Shown: positions 49,491 through 58,356 of the stretch, in pieces
How positions within the stretch are numbered: the stretch's first letter is position 1
Layout: each line of letters starts with the position of its first letter
Notes under the pieces: generated by a model
Seen by the model: the letters and a program-made list of their open reading frames with translations, nothing else
Told to the model about the DNA's origin: nothing
The model's database searches: none
Source: an uncultured Mollicutes bacterium
GTDB lineage: Bacteria; Bacillota_I; Bacilli_A; ML615J-28; CAG-313
Reading direction: 5' to 3'
Length of the DNA: 64,000 nucleotides
Assembly: GCA_900539265.1 (NCBI GenBank)
Contig: UQBM01000005.1
Span: 1-64,000 of the forward strand
Translations under genes and position numbers: made by a program

Positions 49491-50621
49491 ATGGAAGCAA
49501 AAGTTGAATTTAATAAAAATAGATCAATAAAACCTAATTATAAAAGATATCTTTTAAATACTATTTGCAGTGTTATCTTTATAGTTGTTTTAAGCCTTTT
49601 AACCAAAACGTTGTCATTAAAATTAATTATTCCACAAATAATCATTTTTTCTATTGCTGCATTATCTTTAAATATTGTTTGTGGTTGCCTTGGAGAGATG
49701 GTATTGGGTCATGGTGGTTTTATGCTTGTTGGTGGTATAGTTGCAAGTTATGTTTCGCAAAAAATATATCAAGTTGTAATGAATGCGAATAATTATACTG
49801 CTAGCCAAATGCGTGAAATTTTTTATAATGTTGGTACAGGTCAAGTTCATTTTGCTGGCTATCTTTTGGTAATTTTTGCGGTTATTATAGGAGCTATTTT
49901 TACAGGTATTATTGGATATTTAATTGGTCTTGCAGTTCTTGGTAGAATGAAAGGAGACTACCTAGCAATTATAACTTTGGGTATAGGATTAGTATTTGTT
50001 TCAATTGCAAATAATTTACAAACTATTGATGGTTTTAAGTATGGTGTAGATGGTCCATCTTATTATACAAGCATTGCGGGAAATACTCCAATTTTTGCAA
50101 GTTTTCTAATCATAACTCTTGTTTGTTTTATAATGATTTTTAAATCACGACATGGTAGAGCGATTTTATCGATTAGAGAAGATGAGATCGCAGCTGAGGC
50201 ATCTGGTATTCCAGTTAAAAAATATAAAATTTTTACTTTTACACTATCGGCTGTTTTTGCTGGATTAGCAGGAGGTTTATATTATCATTTTGCTTCTTTT
50301 TTAGGTACATCTCTTTTTTCGCAAGATCGTTCAATTGAATTATTAGTTTTTATTGTTCTTGGAGGTTTAGGTTCTTTTACTGGAACTTTATTATCAACTG
50401 CTTTATTAACATTTGTTTCGTATAAATTACTTTTAAACGCACCTGGTGGTTATCAACTTTTTATATATGGTATTATATTAATTGTTGTAATGCTAATAAG
50501 ACCAGAAGGATTATTAGGAACTAAAGAATTAACTTGGGATACATTACGAAAAATATTCCATAAAAAATCAAAATCTAAAATAATGATAGAAAAGGATGAA
50601 AGTAATAATGCAGGACAGTAG
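49491..50621 (+). CDS. livM: Branched-chain amino-acid ABC permease LivM
   Basis: 376 aa, about ten helices. IAALSLNIVCGCLGEMVLGH and GGFMLVGG (about residues 50-77), LGRMKGDYLAIITLGIG and the EAA-type SIREDEIAAEASGIPVKKYK segment are LivM marks. The ATG at 49491 directly follows GAGAAGGTATAAG; a longer in-frame start inside livH is rejected. The charged C-terminus (KKSKSKIMIEKDESNN) is longer than usual. Confidence 0.92.
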   Translation: MEAKVEFNKNRSIKPNYKRYLLNTICSVIFIVVLSLLTKTLSLKLIIPQIIIFSIAALSLNIVCGCLGEMVLGHGGFMLVGGIVASYVSQKIYQVVMNANNYTASQMREIFYNVGTGQVHFAGYLLVIFAVIIGAIFTGIIGYLIGLAVLGRMKGDYLAIITLGIGLVFVSIANNLQTIDGFKYGVDGPSYYTSIAGNTPIFASFLIITLVCFIMIFKSRHGRAILSIREDEIAAEASGIPVKKYKIFTFTLSAVFAGLAGGLYYHFASFLGTSLFSQDRSIELLVFIVLGGLGSFTGTLLSTALLTFVSYKLLLNAPGGYQLFIYGIILIVVMLIRPEGLLGTKELTWDTLRKIFHKKSKSKIMIEKDESNNAGQ

Positions 50622-51375
50622 AGTTTTAGTAATAAATAATCTTTCAATTGAATTTGGTGGTTTAAAAGCAGTTTCTAACTTTAATATGGAAATTAATAAG
50701 AAAGAATTAATAGGACTAATTGGACCAAATGGAGCAGGTAAGACGACAATATTTAATTTAATAACGGGTCTTTATAAGCCAACTTCCGGTACTATTAAAT
50801 TAATTGATGAAGATATTACAAATCTTGTAACTCATAAGAGGGTTCAAAAAGGTATTGCAAGAACTTTTCAAAATATTCGTTTATTTAAACAATTAACGGT
50901 TTTAGAAAATGTTAAAGTAGCATATCACAATAATATGTCATATGGTTTATTTTCTAGCATTTTTAGAACTAAAAAATATTGGACAGAAGAAAATGAAGCA
51001 CATCAAAAAGCCCAAGAAATATTAGATGTATTAGGACTTTTAGAGTATAAAGATGAACTTGCACAAAACTTACCATATGGAAAACAAAGAAAATTAGAGA
51101 TTGCTAGGGCACTTGCAACCTTTCCTAAATTACTTTGTCTAGATGAACCTGCTGCAGGGATGAATCCTCATGAAACTGAAGAATTAATGGAAACAATTAA
51201 GATAATTCAAGATAAATTTGAAACCACAATTCTATTAATAGAACATGATATGAAGTTTGTTATGGGGATTTGTGACAGAATTTATGTTTTAAATTTTGGT
51301 GAATTGATTGCTGAAGGTGTTCCTTTAGAAATTCAAAAAAATCCAGAAGTGATTAAAGCGTATTTAGGAGAATGA
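50608..51375 (+). CDS. livG: Branched-chain amino-acid ABC ATPase LivG
   Basis: 255 aa. Walker A GPNGAGKTT (about 38-46), IARTFQNIRLF Q-loop region, signature LPYGKQRKLEIARAL (the LivG-typical variant of LSGGQ), Walker B LLCLDEPAAGMNP and H-loop LIEHDM. The ATG at 50608 is chosen because AAAGGATG precedes it by 9 nt. Overlaps livM by 14 bp and livF by an ATGA. Confidence 0.93.
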   Translation: MQDSRVLVINNLSIEFGGLKAVSNFNMEINKKELIGLIGPNGAGKTTIFNLITGLYKPTSGTIKLIDEDITNLVTHKRVQKGIARTFQNIRLFKQLTVLENVKVAYHNNMSYGLFSSIFRTKKYWTEENEAHQKAQEILDVLGLLEYKDELAQNLPYGKQRKLEIARALATFPKLLCLDEPAAGMNPHETEELMETIKIIQDKFETTILLIEHDMKFVMGICDRIYVLNFGELIAEGVPLEIQKNPEVIKAYLGE

Positions 51376-52292
51376 CAATGTTAAAAATAGAAAATTTATC
51401 TGTTTGTTATGGAAATCTTAAGGCAATCGATAAAATAAATTTAGAGGTAAATTTAGGTGAGATTGTGGTTTTAATAGGAGCAAATGGTGCAGGCAAAACA
51501 ACAACTTTAAAAGCTATCAGTGGTCTTGTGAAAAGTGAATCAGAATCATATGCAAAATTAGACTTATCTATGTTAACTGATAAGAGAACTTTAAATCGCT
51601 TTGCTGGCAAAAAGATGACAGATTTATTATTAAAAGTATATGATACTTCAGAAGTGGCATTTCAAAAAATTAGGAGTGAGGAAGATATAACTGCTGAAGT
51701 TTTTGGAAAAATAACAAAATGGAATAATTTAAAGATAAAAAAAATACGTAAGAATTATTATAAATTTGTAAGTATTGATTTGTTAAAAGTCAAGCCACAT
51801 AAAATTTCTAGTTATGGTCTAGCACATGTACCAGAAGGAAGACAAGTTTTTGCTGGCTTAACTGTTCAAGAAAATTTAGAAATGGGTGCTTTTAAAAGGC
51901 ATTCGAGAAAAAAAATTTTAGAAGATTTAGATAAAATATATGATATTTTTCCAAGACTAAAAGAAAGAAAAAAACAAAAAGCGGGAACACTATCTGGTGG
52001 TGAGCAACAAATGTTAGCAATTGCAAGAGCAATGATGGCTAAACCGAAAATTATTTTATTAGATGAACCATCTATGGGTCTTGCTCCAATTATCGTTAAA
52101 GAAGTATTTGAAATAATCAAAAAATTAAATAAAAGTGGTATCACAATTGTTTTAGTGGAACAAAATGCAAAATTAGCTTTATCTATTGCTGATAGGGCAT
52201 ATGTGCTTGAAACTGGTAAAATAATTTTAAGTGGAACTGGAGAAGAATTATTAAATAATGAAAACGTTAAAAAAGCTTATTTAGGTTCATAG
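51372..52292 (+). CDS. livF: Branched-chain amino-acid ABC ATPase LivF with large insert
   Basis: 306 aa; LivF is normally about 235. Walker A GANGAGKTT (36-44), then about 70 extra residues (roughly 55-130; Lys-rich, with FAGKKMTDLLLKVYDTSEV and KIRKNYYKFVSIDLLKV) before the usual AHVPEGRQVFAGLTV (151-165). Signature LSGGEQQMLAIARAM, Walker B ILLDEPSMGLAP and H-loop VEQNAK are normal. The insert replaces the short SGxIxFxGxDI segment. Frame is open with normal codon use, so it looks like a real lineage-specific insertion. Confidence 0.9.
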   Translation: MTMLKIENLSVCYGNLKAIDKINLEVNLGEIVVLIGANGAGKTTTLKAISGLVKSESESYAKLDLSMLTDKRTLNRFAGKKMTDLLLKVYDTSEVAFQKIRSEEDITAEVFGKITKWNNLKIKKIRKNYYKFVSIDLLKVKPHKISSYGLAHVPEGRQVFAGLTVQENLEMGAFKRHSRKKILEDLDKIYDIFPRLKERKKQKAGTLSGGEQQMLAIARAMMAKPKIILLDEPSMGLAPIIVKEVFEIIKKLNKSGITIVLVEQNAKLALSIADRAYVLETGKIILSGTGEELLNNENVKKAYLGS

Positions 52293-52301
52293 ATAATAGA
52301 G

Positions 52302-52335
52302 CAATTTCTAATATTAATATTAGAAATTGTTTTTA
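52302..52335 (+). terminator. Terminator of the liv operon
   Basis: CAATTTCTAATAT / ATATTAGAAATTG with a 2-nt centre, then a T-run. Confidence 0.85.
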
Positions 52336-52410
52336 TTTTATCAAAATTATTAAAATAATATTTAAAAATTCATCTCATTTAAAGTAAATTAATATTAAAA
52401 AAAATTAACT

Positions 52411-52440
52411 TATGTTAAAATATTATAAAGTATGTTAAAA
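52411..52440. promoter_or_regulatory. Direct repeat TATGTTAAAA upstream of the Na/Pi cotransporter gene
   Basis: Two exact copies (52411-52420, 52431-52440), 20 bp apart. On the minus strand each contains TTAACA, the PhoP box core of Bacillus. A candidate phosphate-control site for the following genes. Confidence 0.4.
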
Positions 52441-52482
52441 ATTAAATACAGAAAACTGATAAACTAAAGAGGTATTTTATAG

Positions 52483-54117
52483 ATGAATGATATTATATTA
52501 GCAATTATTGAATTACTAGGAGGAATGGGAGCTTTTCTTTTAGGTTTTAAAGTTTTATCGGAAAGTATTGAAAAATTAGCTAGTGCTGGGCTAAAACGCT
52601 TGTTTAATAAAACTTCAAAGAATCGTTTTATAGGTGTTGGAATAGGTGCTTTAGTTACAGCAATTATTCAAAGTTCTAGTGCGACTACAGTTATGATTGT
52701 TGGGTTTGTTAATGCTGGTGTTATGAATCTATTTCAAGCCACAACAATGATTATGGGGGCTAATATTGGAACTACTATTACAGCTCAAATTGTGGCCTTA
52801 CAAAGTTTTGATATTGTTGCATATGTTGCGATACTTGCTTTTATAGGTATTTTTATGAATATGTTGGGTAAAAAGGATAGGACTAAAACGATTGGTCTAT
52901 CATTAGCAGGATTAGGACTTGTGTTTATTTCACTTGAAATTATGTCTGGTTCTATGGAGGCAATGAAAGAATCGGATAAAGTAATCAATCTTTTACAAAG
53001 TGTTAATAATCCTTTTTTATTAGTTTTAATAGGAGTAGGCATTACAGCAATTGTTCAAAGTTCATCAGCGGTCACGACTATTTTAATTTCAATGGTTGGT
53101 GCTGGAATTACAATTGGTAGTGATCCTAATGCTGTTTTATTTGTAGTTTTAGGTACTAACATTGGAACGTGTGTTACTGCTTTAATTTCATCTATTGGTG
53201 CTTCTGTCAACGCTAGACGTGCAAGTTTAATTCATTTGTTATTTAATATTTTTGGTAGTATTCTTTTTATTATTATTCTATTAATTTGGAAAGATTTTAT
53301 GGTTGATACTCTTCAAAAATGGTTTAGTTCACCAACTACTCAAATTGCAATGTTTCACACTTTATTTAATGTAGTATCTACAATTCTTTTCATTGGTTTT
53401 GTTAATGTTTTTGTAAAACTTTCAGAGTTAATAATTAAAGATAAAAAAGAAGATAAGAAAACAACTTATCTTGATGAGCGTTTTATTCATACTCCAGGAA
53501 TAGCTATTAATCAAGCAATTAAAGAAACTGTTTTACTTGGTGAATTCGCTATGAATACTTTAGATCTAGCAATAACAAAATTTATTGAAAAAAGTATACT
53601 TTCAGAAGAAGAAATTAAACAAAAAATATCTGATATTGAAATAGTAAATAGAGAAATTATTACCTTTTTAGTTAAGGTATCATCTCAAGATGTAACAATA
53701 GAAGATGAAAAAACTATTTCAGCACTTCATCATAGTTTAAATGACTTTATCCGTGAAGCCGAAATTGCGGATAATATGGTAAAATATACTCGTTCAGCTA
53801 TAAATAATAATATTGAATTTTCAGATTCGGTATATGAATCAATCAAAAAACTTCAAGGAATGTTAAAAGAACAGTTTGCTAATATTAAAAAGATAATGCT
53901 ATATTCTGATTATAGTTTGATTGGTAAAGTGAAAGATTTAGAAGATGAAATTGATAATATGCGCAGTAGTTTAATAAATGGTCATATTAAACGTTTAGAA
54001 GAAGGCACCTGTAAGCCTCAAAGTAGTGGCATTTTTATTAATTTAATATCAAATTTAGAAAGAGCTGGGGATCATTTAGATTATATTGCTGATACGATGG
54101 TTAATAGTCTAAAATAG
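52483..54117 (+). CDS. Na/Pi cotransporter (NptA/PNaS family) with PhoU-like domain
   Basis: 544 aa. Residues 1-310 are the membrane part with the paired repeat signature (ALVTAIIQSSSATTVMIVGF near 52 and GITAIVQSSSAVTTILISM near 187) and GANIGTTITAQ / GTNIGTCVTAL. From about 340 to the end is a cytoplasmic helical PhoU-like domain (EIADNMVKYTRSAINN, SNLERAGDHLDYIADTM). It imports phosphate with sodium. It heads a run of phosphate genes and is followed after 8 bp by the response regulator. Confidence 0.92.
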   Translation: MNDIILAIIELLGGMGAFLLGFKVLSESIEKLASAGLKRLFNKTSKNRFIGVGIGALVTAIIQSSSATTVMIVGFVNAGVMNLFQATTMIMGANIGTTITAQIVALQSFDIVAYVAILAFIGIFMNMLGKKDRTKTIGLSLAGLGLVFISLEIMSGSMEAMKESDKVINLLQSVNNPFLLVLIGVGITAIVQSSSAVTTILISMVGAGITIGSDPNAVLFVVLGTNIGTCVTALISSIGASVNARRASLIHLLFNIFGSILFIIILLIWKDFMVDTLQKWFSSPTTQIAMFHTLFNVVSTILFIGFVNVFVKLSELIIKDKKEDKKTTYLDERFIHTPGIAINQAIKETVLLGEFAMNTLDLAITKFIEKSILSEEEIKQKISDIEIVNREIITFLVKVSSQDVTIEDEKTISALHHSLNDFIREAEIADNMVKYTRSAINNNIEFSDSVYESIKKLQGMLKEQFANIKKIMLYSDYSLIGKVKDLEDEIDNMRSSLINGHIKRLEEGTCKPQSSGIFINLISNLERAGDHLDYIADTMVNSLK

Positions 54118-54124
54118 GATAGTT

Positions 54125-54778
54125 ATGAATTATAAAGTTTATTTATTAGAAGATGATGAAAGTATTAGTGAGTTAGTAACGATGGCTTTAGAAATGGCAC
54201 AAATATCAATAAAGAGTTTTTCTAAAATATCTGATTTTTTATATGCCATTGATAAAGAAACTCCAATAGTTGTTTTATTAGATATTATGTTACCAGATGG
54301 AAATGGACTTGATGTATTGACAAAGGTAAAAACTAAATATCCTTATATTCAGTGTATAATGTTAAGTGCTTTAAGTCAAGAATTAGATAAAGTCAAAGGC
54401 TTAAATAGTGGTGCTGATGATTATATTACTAAACCATTTAGTACTCTTGAATTGATTGCTAGAGTGAAAGCTGCCTTGAGAAGATGTGTAAATGAAGAGA
54501 AAATTTTAGATGATTTAGTTATTAATAAAGATAAAATGGAGGTTACTTATAAGGGGAAGTTATTAGAATTAAATAATAAAGAATATCAATTACTTTTATA
54601 TTTTGTTGAAAATCCTGATGTTGTTTTATCAAGAGAGCGTTTAATTAATGCAATTTGGGGATATGATTATTTAGGTGAATCGCGAACAATTGATAATCAT
54701 ATTTTAAGACTTCGAAAATTAGGTTTTTCTCAAATTGAAACCATTTTTGGTGTTGGATATAAATTTAAAACAAAATAG
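54125..54778 (+). CDS. phoP: OmpR/PhoB-family response regulator
   Basis: 217 aa. Receiver domain with acidic pocket ED(D)ES at 9-13, phospho-acceptor Asp53 in LLDIMLPDGNG, Ser/Thr near MLSALSQ and Lys in ITKPFSTLEL. C-terminal winged helix: LNNKEYQLLLYFVENP, SRERLINAIWGYDYLGESRT and the wing IFGVGYKFKT. The symbol rests on context between phosphate-transport genes; it could have another stimulus. Confidence 0.85.
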   Translation: MNYKVYLLEDDESISELVTMALEMAQISIKSFSKISDFLYAIDKETPIVVLLDIMLPDGNGLDVLTKVKTKYPYIQCIMLSALSQELDKVKGLNSGADDYITKPFSTLELIARVKAALRRCVNEEKILDDLVINKDKMEVTYKGKLLELNNKEYQLLLYFVENPDVVLSRERLINAIWGYDYLGESRTIDNHILRLRKLGFSQIETIFGVGYKFKTK

Positions 54779-54788
54779 GGTAATATAA

Positions 54789-56426
54789 ATGAAAAAAAGA
54801 ATTTTATTTGTATTTATAATAATTATTTTTACTTCCACATTAATTTTTTCTATCATCTCATCGCGAATTTATTATGAAAAATTTTTAGAAGATGCTAAAA
54901 ATAATTTATATATTTATATGAATCAATATAGTGAAGAATTTTCTTGGGATGTGGCTGGTGCAAAATCATATTCTAGTAAATTAAATGGACTAAGAGTTAC
55001 TTTTATAGATAAAAATGGTGATGTTATAGGTGATAGTGAAGAAAACTTACCACTTGATAATCATTTAAACAGAGAAGAAGTGCAAATTGCTAGTCTTGAA
55101 GGTGAGGGTTTTGCTATTAGAAAGTCGGATACTTTAGCGGAACAAATGGTATATTTTTGTAAAAGCGTCAATGATGGATATGTTAGAATTGCTGTTAAAA
55201 CATCAACATATAGTCAAATATTTATTGATAGTATTCCGTCATTACTTTGTTTTTTTATGATTGAAATAATTGTTTGTTTGATATTTACTTGGGTATTAGT
55301 TGACTATATCATTAAACCTATTGAAAAACTTTCCATTGAAGGAGCAAGTGGCCTAAAAGTTAGTAGTACTTATCCTGAATTTTCACAAATTGTAAAAATT
55401 ATTAATAATATGAATGAAAGAATTGATGATAAAATATCAAAAATTAAAGAGGATAAAAAGATTGAAAATATTGTTTTGAACAATATGGAACATGGGATTA
55501 TAATTTTGGGTCTTGATAATCATTTAATTTTGGCTAATAATATTGTTAATGAACTTTTTGGATATAGTGATATAGGGGAAGAATTGCCATTTTTTAAAAA
55601 TGATCAAGAAATTTTAGATGCAATTGAACAAAAAGAACAATTTCTTTTTTATAGAAAAAAGAATGATAAAGAATATGCAATTAGATTTACTAAAAGTGAA
55701 AATGCAAAAGTTATTTTAGTTACTGATGTAACTGAAATAAAAAGAATGGAAAATTCTAAAAATGATTTTATTGCCAATGTAACTCATGAAATGAATACAC
55801 CTCTTACTAGTATTAAAGGTTTTGCTGAGATGATTTTAATGGGTAATCTCGATAAGGAAAAAATTCAGAAATCCTGTGAAATAATTCTAAAGCAAACTAA
55901 TCGTTTGAGCAATTTAATCAAAAATATTATTAATTATAGTTTGCTTGAAAGTGACAATCTCCCAAATTATTCAGTATGTATAAGTAGTGTTTTAGTCGAT
56001 ATTTTACATAATTTTGAAGCCGTTTTTCCTGAAAAAAATTTAAAAGTTACTACTATAATAGAGGATAATCTTTTTATATTATCAAGAACAGAAAAAATTT
56101 TTGAAATTATAACTAATATTTTAACCAATGCAATTAAATATAATAAAATTAATGGTGAAATTGAAATTAATCTAAAAAAAGATAATGATAAAGTAATTTT
56201 AAAAATTAAAGATACTGGATGCGGGATTAAACAAAGCGATTTAGATAAAATTTTTGATCGGTTTTATACAATTGATAAATCTCATAATGAACATAGTACT
56301 GGATTTGGTTTAGGACTTGCCATTGTCAAAAAAATTATAAATCAATCAGGTTGGAAAATATCAGTTGATAGTGAATATGAAAAATATACAATCTTTACAG
56401 TTGAATTTAGTCCAATCATCGAATGA
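54789..56426 (+). CDS. phoR: Sensor histidine kinase, PhoR-like
   Basis: 545 aa. Two membrane helices (about 5-25 and 150-172) around an extracytoplasmic sensor, HAMP-like linker, PAS-like domain (about 215-310; ENIVLNNMEHGIIILGLDNH), then the dimerisation box NDFIANVTHEMNTPLTSIKG with the phospho-His near 333, and ATPase motifs: N box ILTNAIKYNK, G1 KDTGCGI and G2 GFGLGLAIVKKI. The H box has Met-Asn where Leu-Lys is usual. It pairs with the response regulator 10 bp upstream and probably senses low phosphate. Confidence 0.87.
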   Translation: MKKRILFVFIIIIFTSTLIFSIISSRIYYEKFLEDAKNNLYIYMNQYSEEFSWDVAGAKSYSSKLNGLRVTFIDKNGDVIGDSEENLPLDNHLNREEVQIASLEGEGFAIRKSDTLAEQMVYFCKSVNDGYVRIAVKTSTYSQIFIDSIPSLLCFFMIEIIVCLIFTWVLVDYIIKPIEKLSIEGASGLKVSSTYPEFSQIVKIINNMNERIDDKISKIKEDKKIENIVLNNMEHGIIILGLDNHLILANNIVNELFGYSDIGEELPFFKNDQEILDAIEQKEQFLFYRKKNDKEYAIRFTKSENAKVILVTDVTEIKRMENSKNDFIANVTHEMNTPLTSIKGFAEMILMGNLDKEKIQKSCEIILKQTNRLSNLIKNIINYSLLESDNLPNYSVCISSVLVDILHNFEAVFPEKNLKVTTIIEDNLFILSRTEKIFEIITNILTNAIKYNKINGEIEINLKKDNDKVILKIKDTGCGIKQSDLDKIFDRFYTIDKSHNEHSTGFGLGLAIVKKIINQSGWKISVDSEYEKYTIFTVEFSPIIE

Positions 56427-56431
56427 AATGT

Positions 56432-56457
56432 GAATCCGTTATAGCGGATTCTTTTTT
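56432..56457 (+). terminator. Terminator after phoR
   Basis: GAATCCG / CGGATTC with a 6-nt loop and T6. Confidence 0.8.
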
Positions 56458-56471
56458 ACATTTTTTTTACA
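56455..56471 (+). promoter_or_regulatory. PhoP-box-like direct repeat upstream of pstS
   Basis: TTTACA (56455-56460), 5-bp spacer, TTTACA (56466-56471): the 11-bp periodicity and TT(A/T/C)ACA core of Bacillus PhoP boxes. The pstS -10 TATAAT is at 56513-56518 with no good -35, as expected for an activated promoter. The first repeat overlaps the terminator T-run. Confidence 0.5.
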
Positions 56472-56580
56472 AATATGATAAAAAAAATAAACGAATTATA
56501 AAAAATATTTGATATAATGTTTCTGTAAAAAGTTATTGATAACTTTTATAATAGTTTATTAAAAAATTAAAGGAGAAAAA

Positions 56581-57519
56581 ATGAAAAAAATTTTAAAAAG
56601 CGTTTTATGTATAGTAGTTTTAGTTGTTTCTTTACTAGGAATTGTAGGATGTAAAGATGATAAAAAATTTGACTCAAGTGCTAAAATTCAATTATACACT
56701 CGTGATAAGACGAGTGGTACTCGTGATGGTTTTTTTACAAATATCAATTTTAGCGATGCTGTAAGTGATAATAGTGTATTAGGTAGTGGAATTTTAGAGG
56801 CTAAGAATAATGGTGCAATGGTTGAAAGTATTAAAAATGACGAATATGGTATAGGATATATTTCTCTTTCATCGCTTAAAGATTCTGGTTTAAAAGGATT
56901 GATTTATGAAGGTATTGCTCCAACTGAGGAAAATGTTTTAAATGGAAGTTATAAACTTACAAGAAATTTTAACTATATAGTTAGAAGTGAGTATGCAACA
57001 GAAAAAGAGCAAAAAATTGTTGAAGCTTTTCTTGCCTTTTTAAAAACATCAGATGCTTTGATAACTATTCAAAGTAAAGATGGAATTGTTGATATTACTG
57101 GCGATGAACCATCATGGGATGAGATAAAAGATAATTATCCTATTTGTCTTGAAGATAATTCAAATATCACAATTAAATTTGGTGGTTCAACATCAGTAGA
57201 AAAAATAGCTAACGAATTATCAAGAGAATTTTCTACTAAATGTGGCAATTTTGTAGCTGAACATAATCATACAGGATCAGGTGATGCATACAAATTTACT
57301 CAAGGTGAGGGAAAAGATTCATCAACTTTTTTGCACATTGCTTTTGCTTCACGAGAATTTAAAATAACTGAGCAAGGTGCTGAAGGGACTTATGGTAAAA
57401 TTTGCGTCGATGCAATCGTTGCGGTTGTAAATAAAATTAATCCATTAGATCGTGTCACAGCAGATATGTTAAAAAAAATATATGATGGTACTTATAGTAA
57501 ATGGGAAGAAGTTAAATAA
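56581..57519 (+). CDS. pstS: Phosphate-binding lipoprotein
   Basis: 312 aa. Lipobox GIVGC with Cys24. Phosphate-binding-protein fold: LYTRDKTSGTRDGFF near residue 38 and, in the second lobe, KFGGSTSVEKIANELSREF and NHTGSGDAYKFTQGEG. It captures phosphate outside and hands it to PstCA. The two lobes look circularly rearranged compared with E. coli PstS (the GGSTS motif is in the second half, not at the N-terminus). AAAGGAG site; first gene of the pst operon. Confidence 0.87.
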   Translation: MKKILKSVLCIVVLVVSLLGIVGCKDDKKFDSSAKIQLYTRDKTSGTRDGFFTNINFSDAVSDNSVLGSGILEAKNNGAMVESIKNDEYGIGYISLSSLKDSGLKGLIYEGIAPTEENVLNGSYKLTRNFNYIVRSEYATEKEQKIVEAFLAFLKTSDALITIQSKDGIVDITGDEPSWDEIKDNYPICLEDNSNITIKFGGSTSVEKIANELSREFSTKCGNFVAEHNHTGSGDAYKFTQGEGKDSSTFLHIAFASREFKITEQGAEGTYGKICVDAIVAVVNKINPLDRVTADMLKKIYDGTYSKWEEVK

Positions 57520-57522
57520 ATA

Positions 57523-58356
57523 ATGCCTAAGATATTATCAATTCAAGATTTATCATGTTATGGTCAATGTTCAAATAGTGTTGCTTTGCCAATATTATCA
57601 ATTTTTGGCATTGAAACAATTATTTTGCCTACAATGATTTTATCAACTCATACTGGTGGGTTTAAAAATATATATATTGAAGATTTATCAGAAAGTATAG
57701 ATAAAATATGTAAAAGTTGGCAAGATAATAATATTAGTTTTGATGCTATATATATTGGGTATTTAGGTAGTACTAAATTAATAGAAAAAACAATTACCAT
57801 AATTAAATTATTTAAAAAGAGAGATACTTTAGTATTTTTCACTCCTGCTTGTGCTGATAATGGTAAATTATATCAAGGGTTTAATAATAATTATCTTGAA
57901 AAATTAAGGTCTTTGTGTTTTTATGCCGATTATATCGTGGCAAATGTCACAGAGGCCTTTTTCTTAATGAATTATGAATATCAAGTAACAAAGCATTCTA
58001 ATAAAATTTATGAACTCATTGATGAACTGACAAAGAAATTTTTGACAAATATCATTATTACGGGAATAGAAATAGAAAATAATGAAATTGGTGTCTTGTT
58101 AAAGCAATATCATAGTAATCAGATTAGTTTTTTTAAAGAACAAAAAATTATTGGTAGTTATCATGGAACAGGAGATATTTTTTTAAGTTATATGATAGGA
58201 AAATATTTTATTTCTAATGAAATTAATATATCAATTAAAGAAGCAATGAAGTTTGTTAAAGATGCAATTCTTTTAACTAAAGAGGATGCAAATCATCTAT
58301 ATGGTATTAAATTTGAAAAAGTTTTACGAGGTTTCTATGAAAAAGCAAACGGATAA
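57523..58356 (+). CDS. Pyridoxal/pyridoxine kinase-like protein inside the pst operon
   Basis: 277 aa, ribokinase-like fold. ILSIQDLSCYGQCSNSVALP at the N-terminus and LSTHTGGFKNIY, YIGYLGSTKLIEK, VFFTPACADNGKLYQGF, VANVTEAFFL and the C-terminal anion hole GSYHGTGDIFLSYMIG match pyridoxal kinases of the PdxY/PdxK type. The DPV(M/W)GD-type motif reads TPACADNGK, so substrate range may differ. It starts 4 bp after pstS and overlaps pstC by 20 bp, so it is cotranscribed with phosphate uptake, an unusual partner. Likely makes pyridoxal phosphate. Confidence 0.8.
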   Translation: MPKILSIQDLSCYGQCSNSVALPILSIFGIETIILPTMILSTHTGGFKNIYIEDLSESIDKICKSWQDNNISFDAIYIGYLGSTKLIEKTITIIKLFKKRDTLVFFTPACADNGKLYQGFNNNYLEKLRSLCFYADYIVANVTEAFFLMNYEYQVTKHSNKIYELIDELTKKFLTNIIITGIEIENNEIGVLLKQYHSNQISFFKEQKIIGSYHGTGDIFLSYMIGKYFISNEINISIKEAMKFVKDAILLTKEDANHLYGIKFEKVLRGFYEKANG

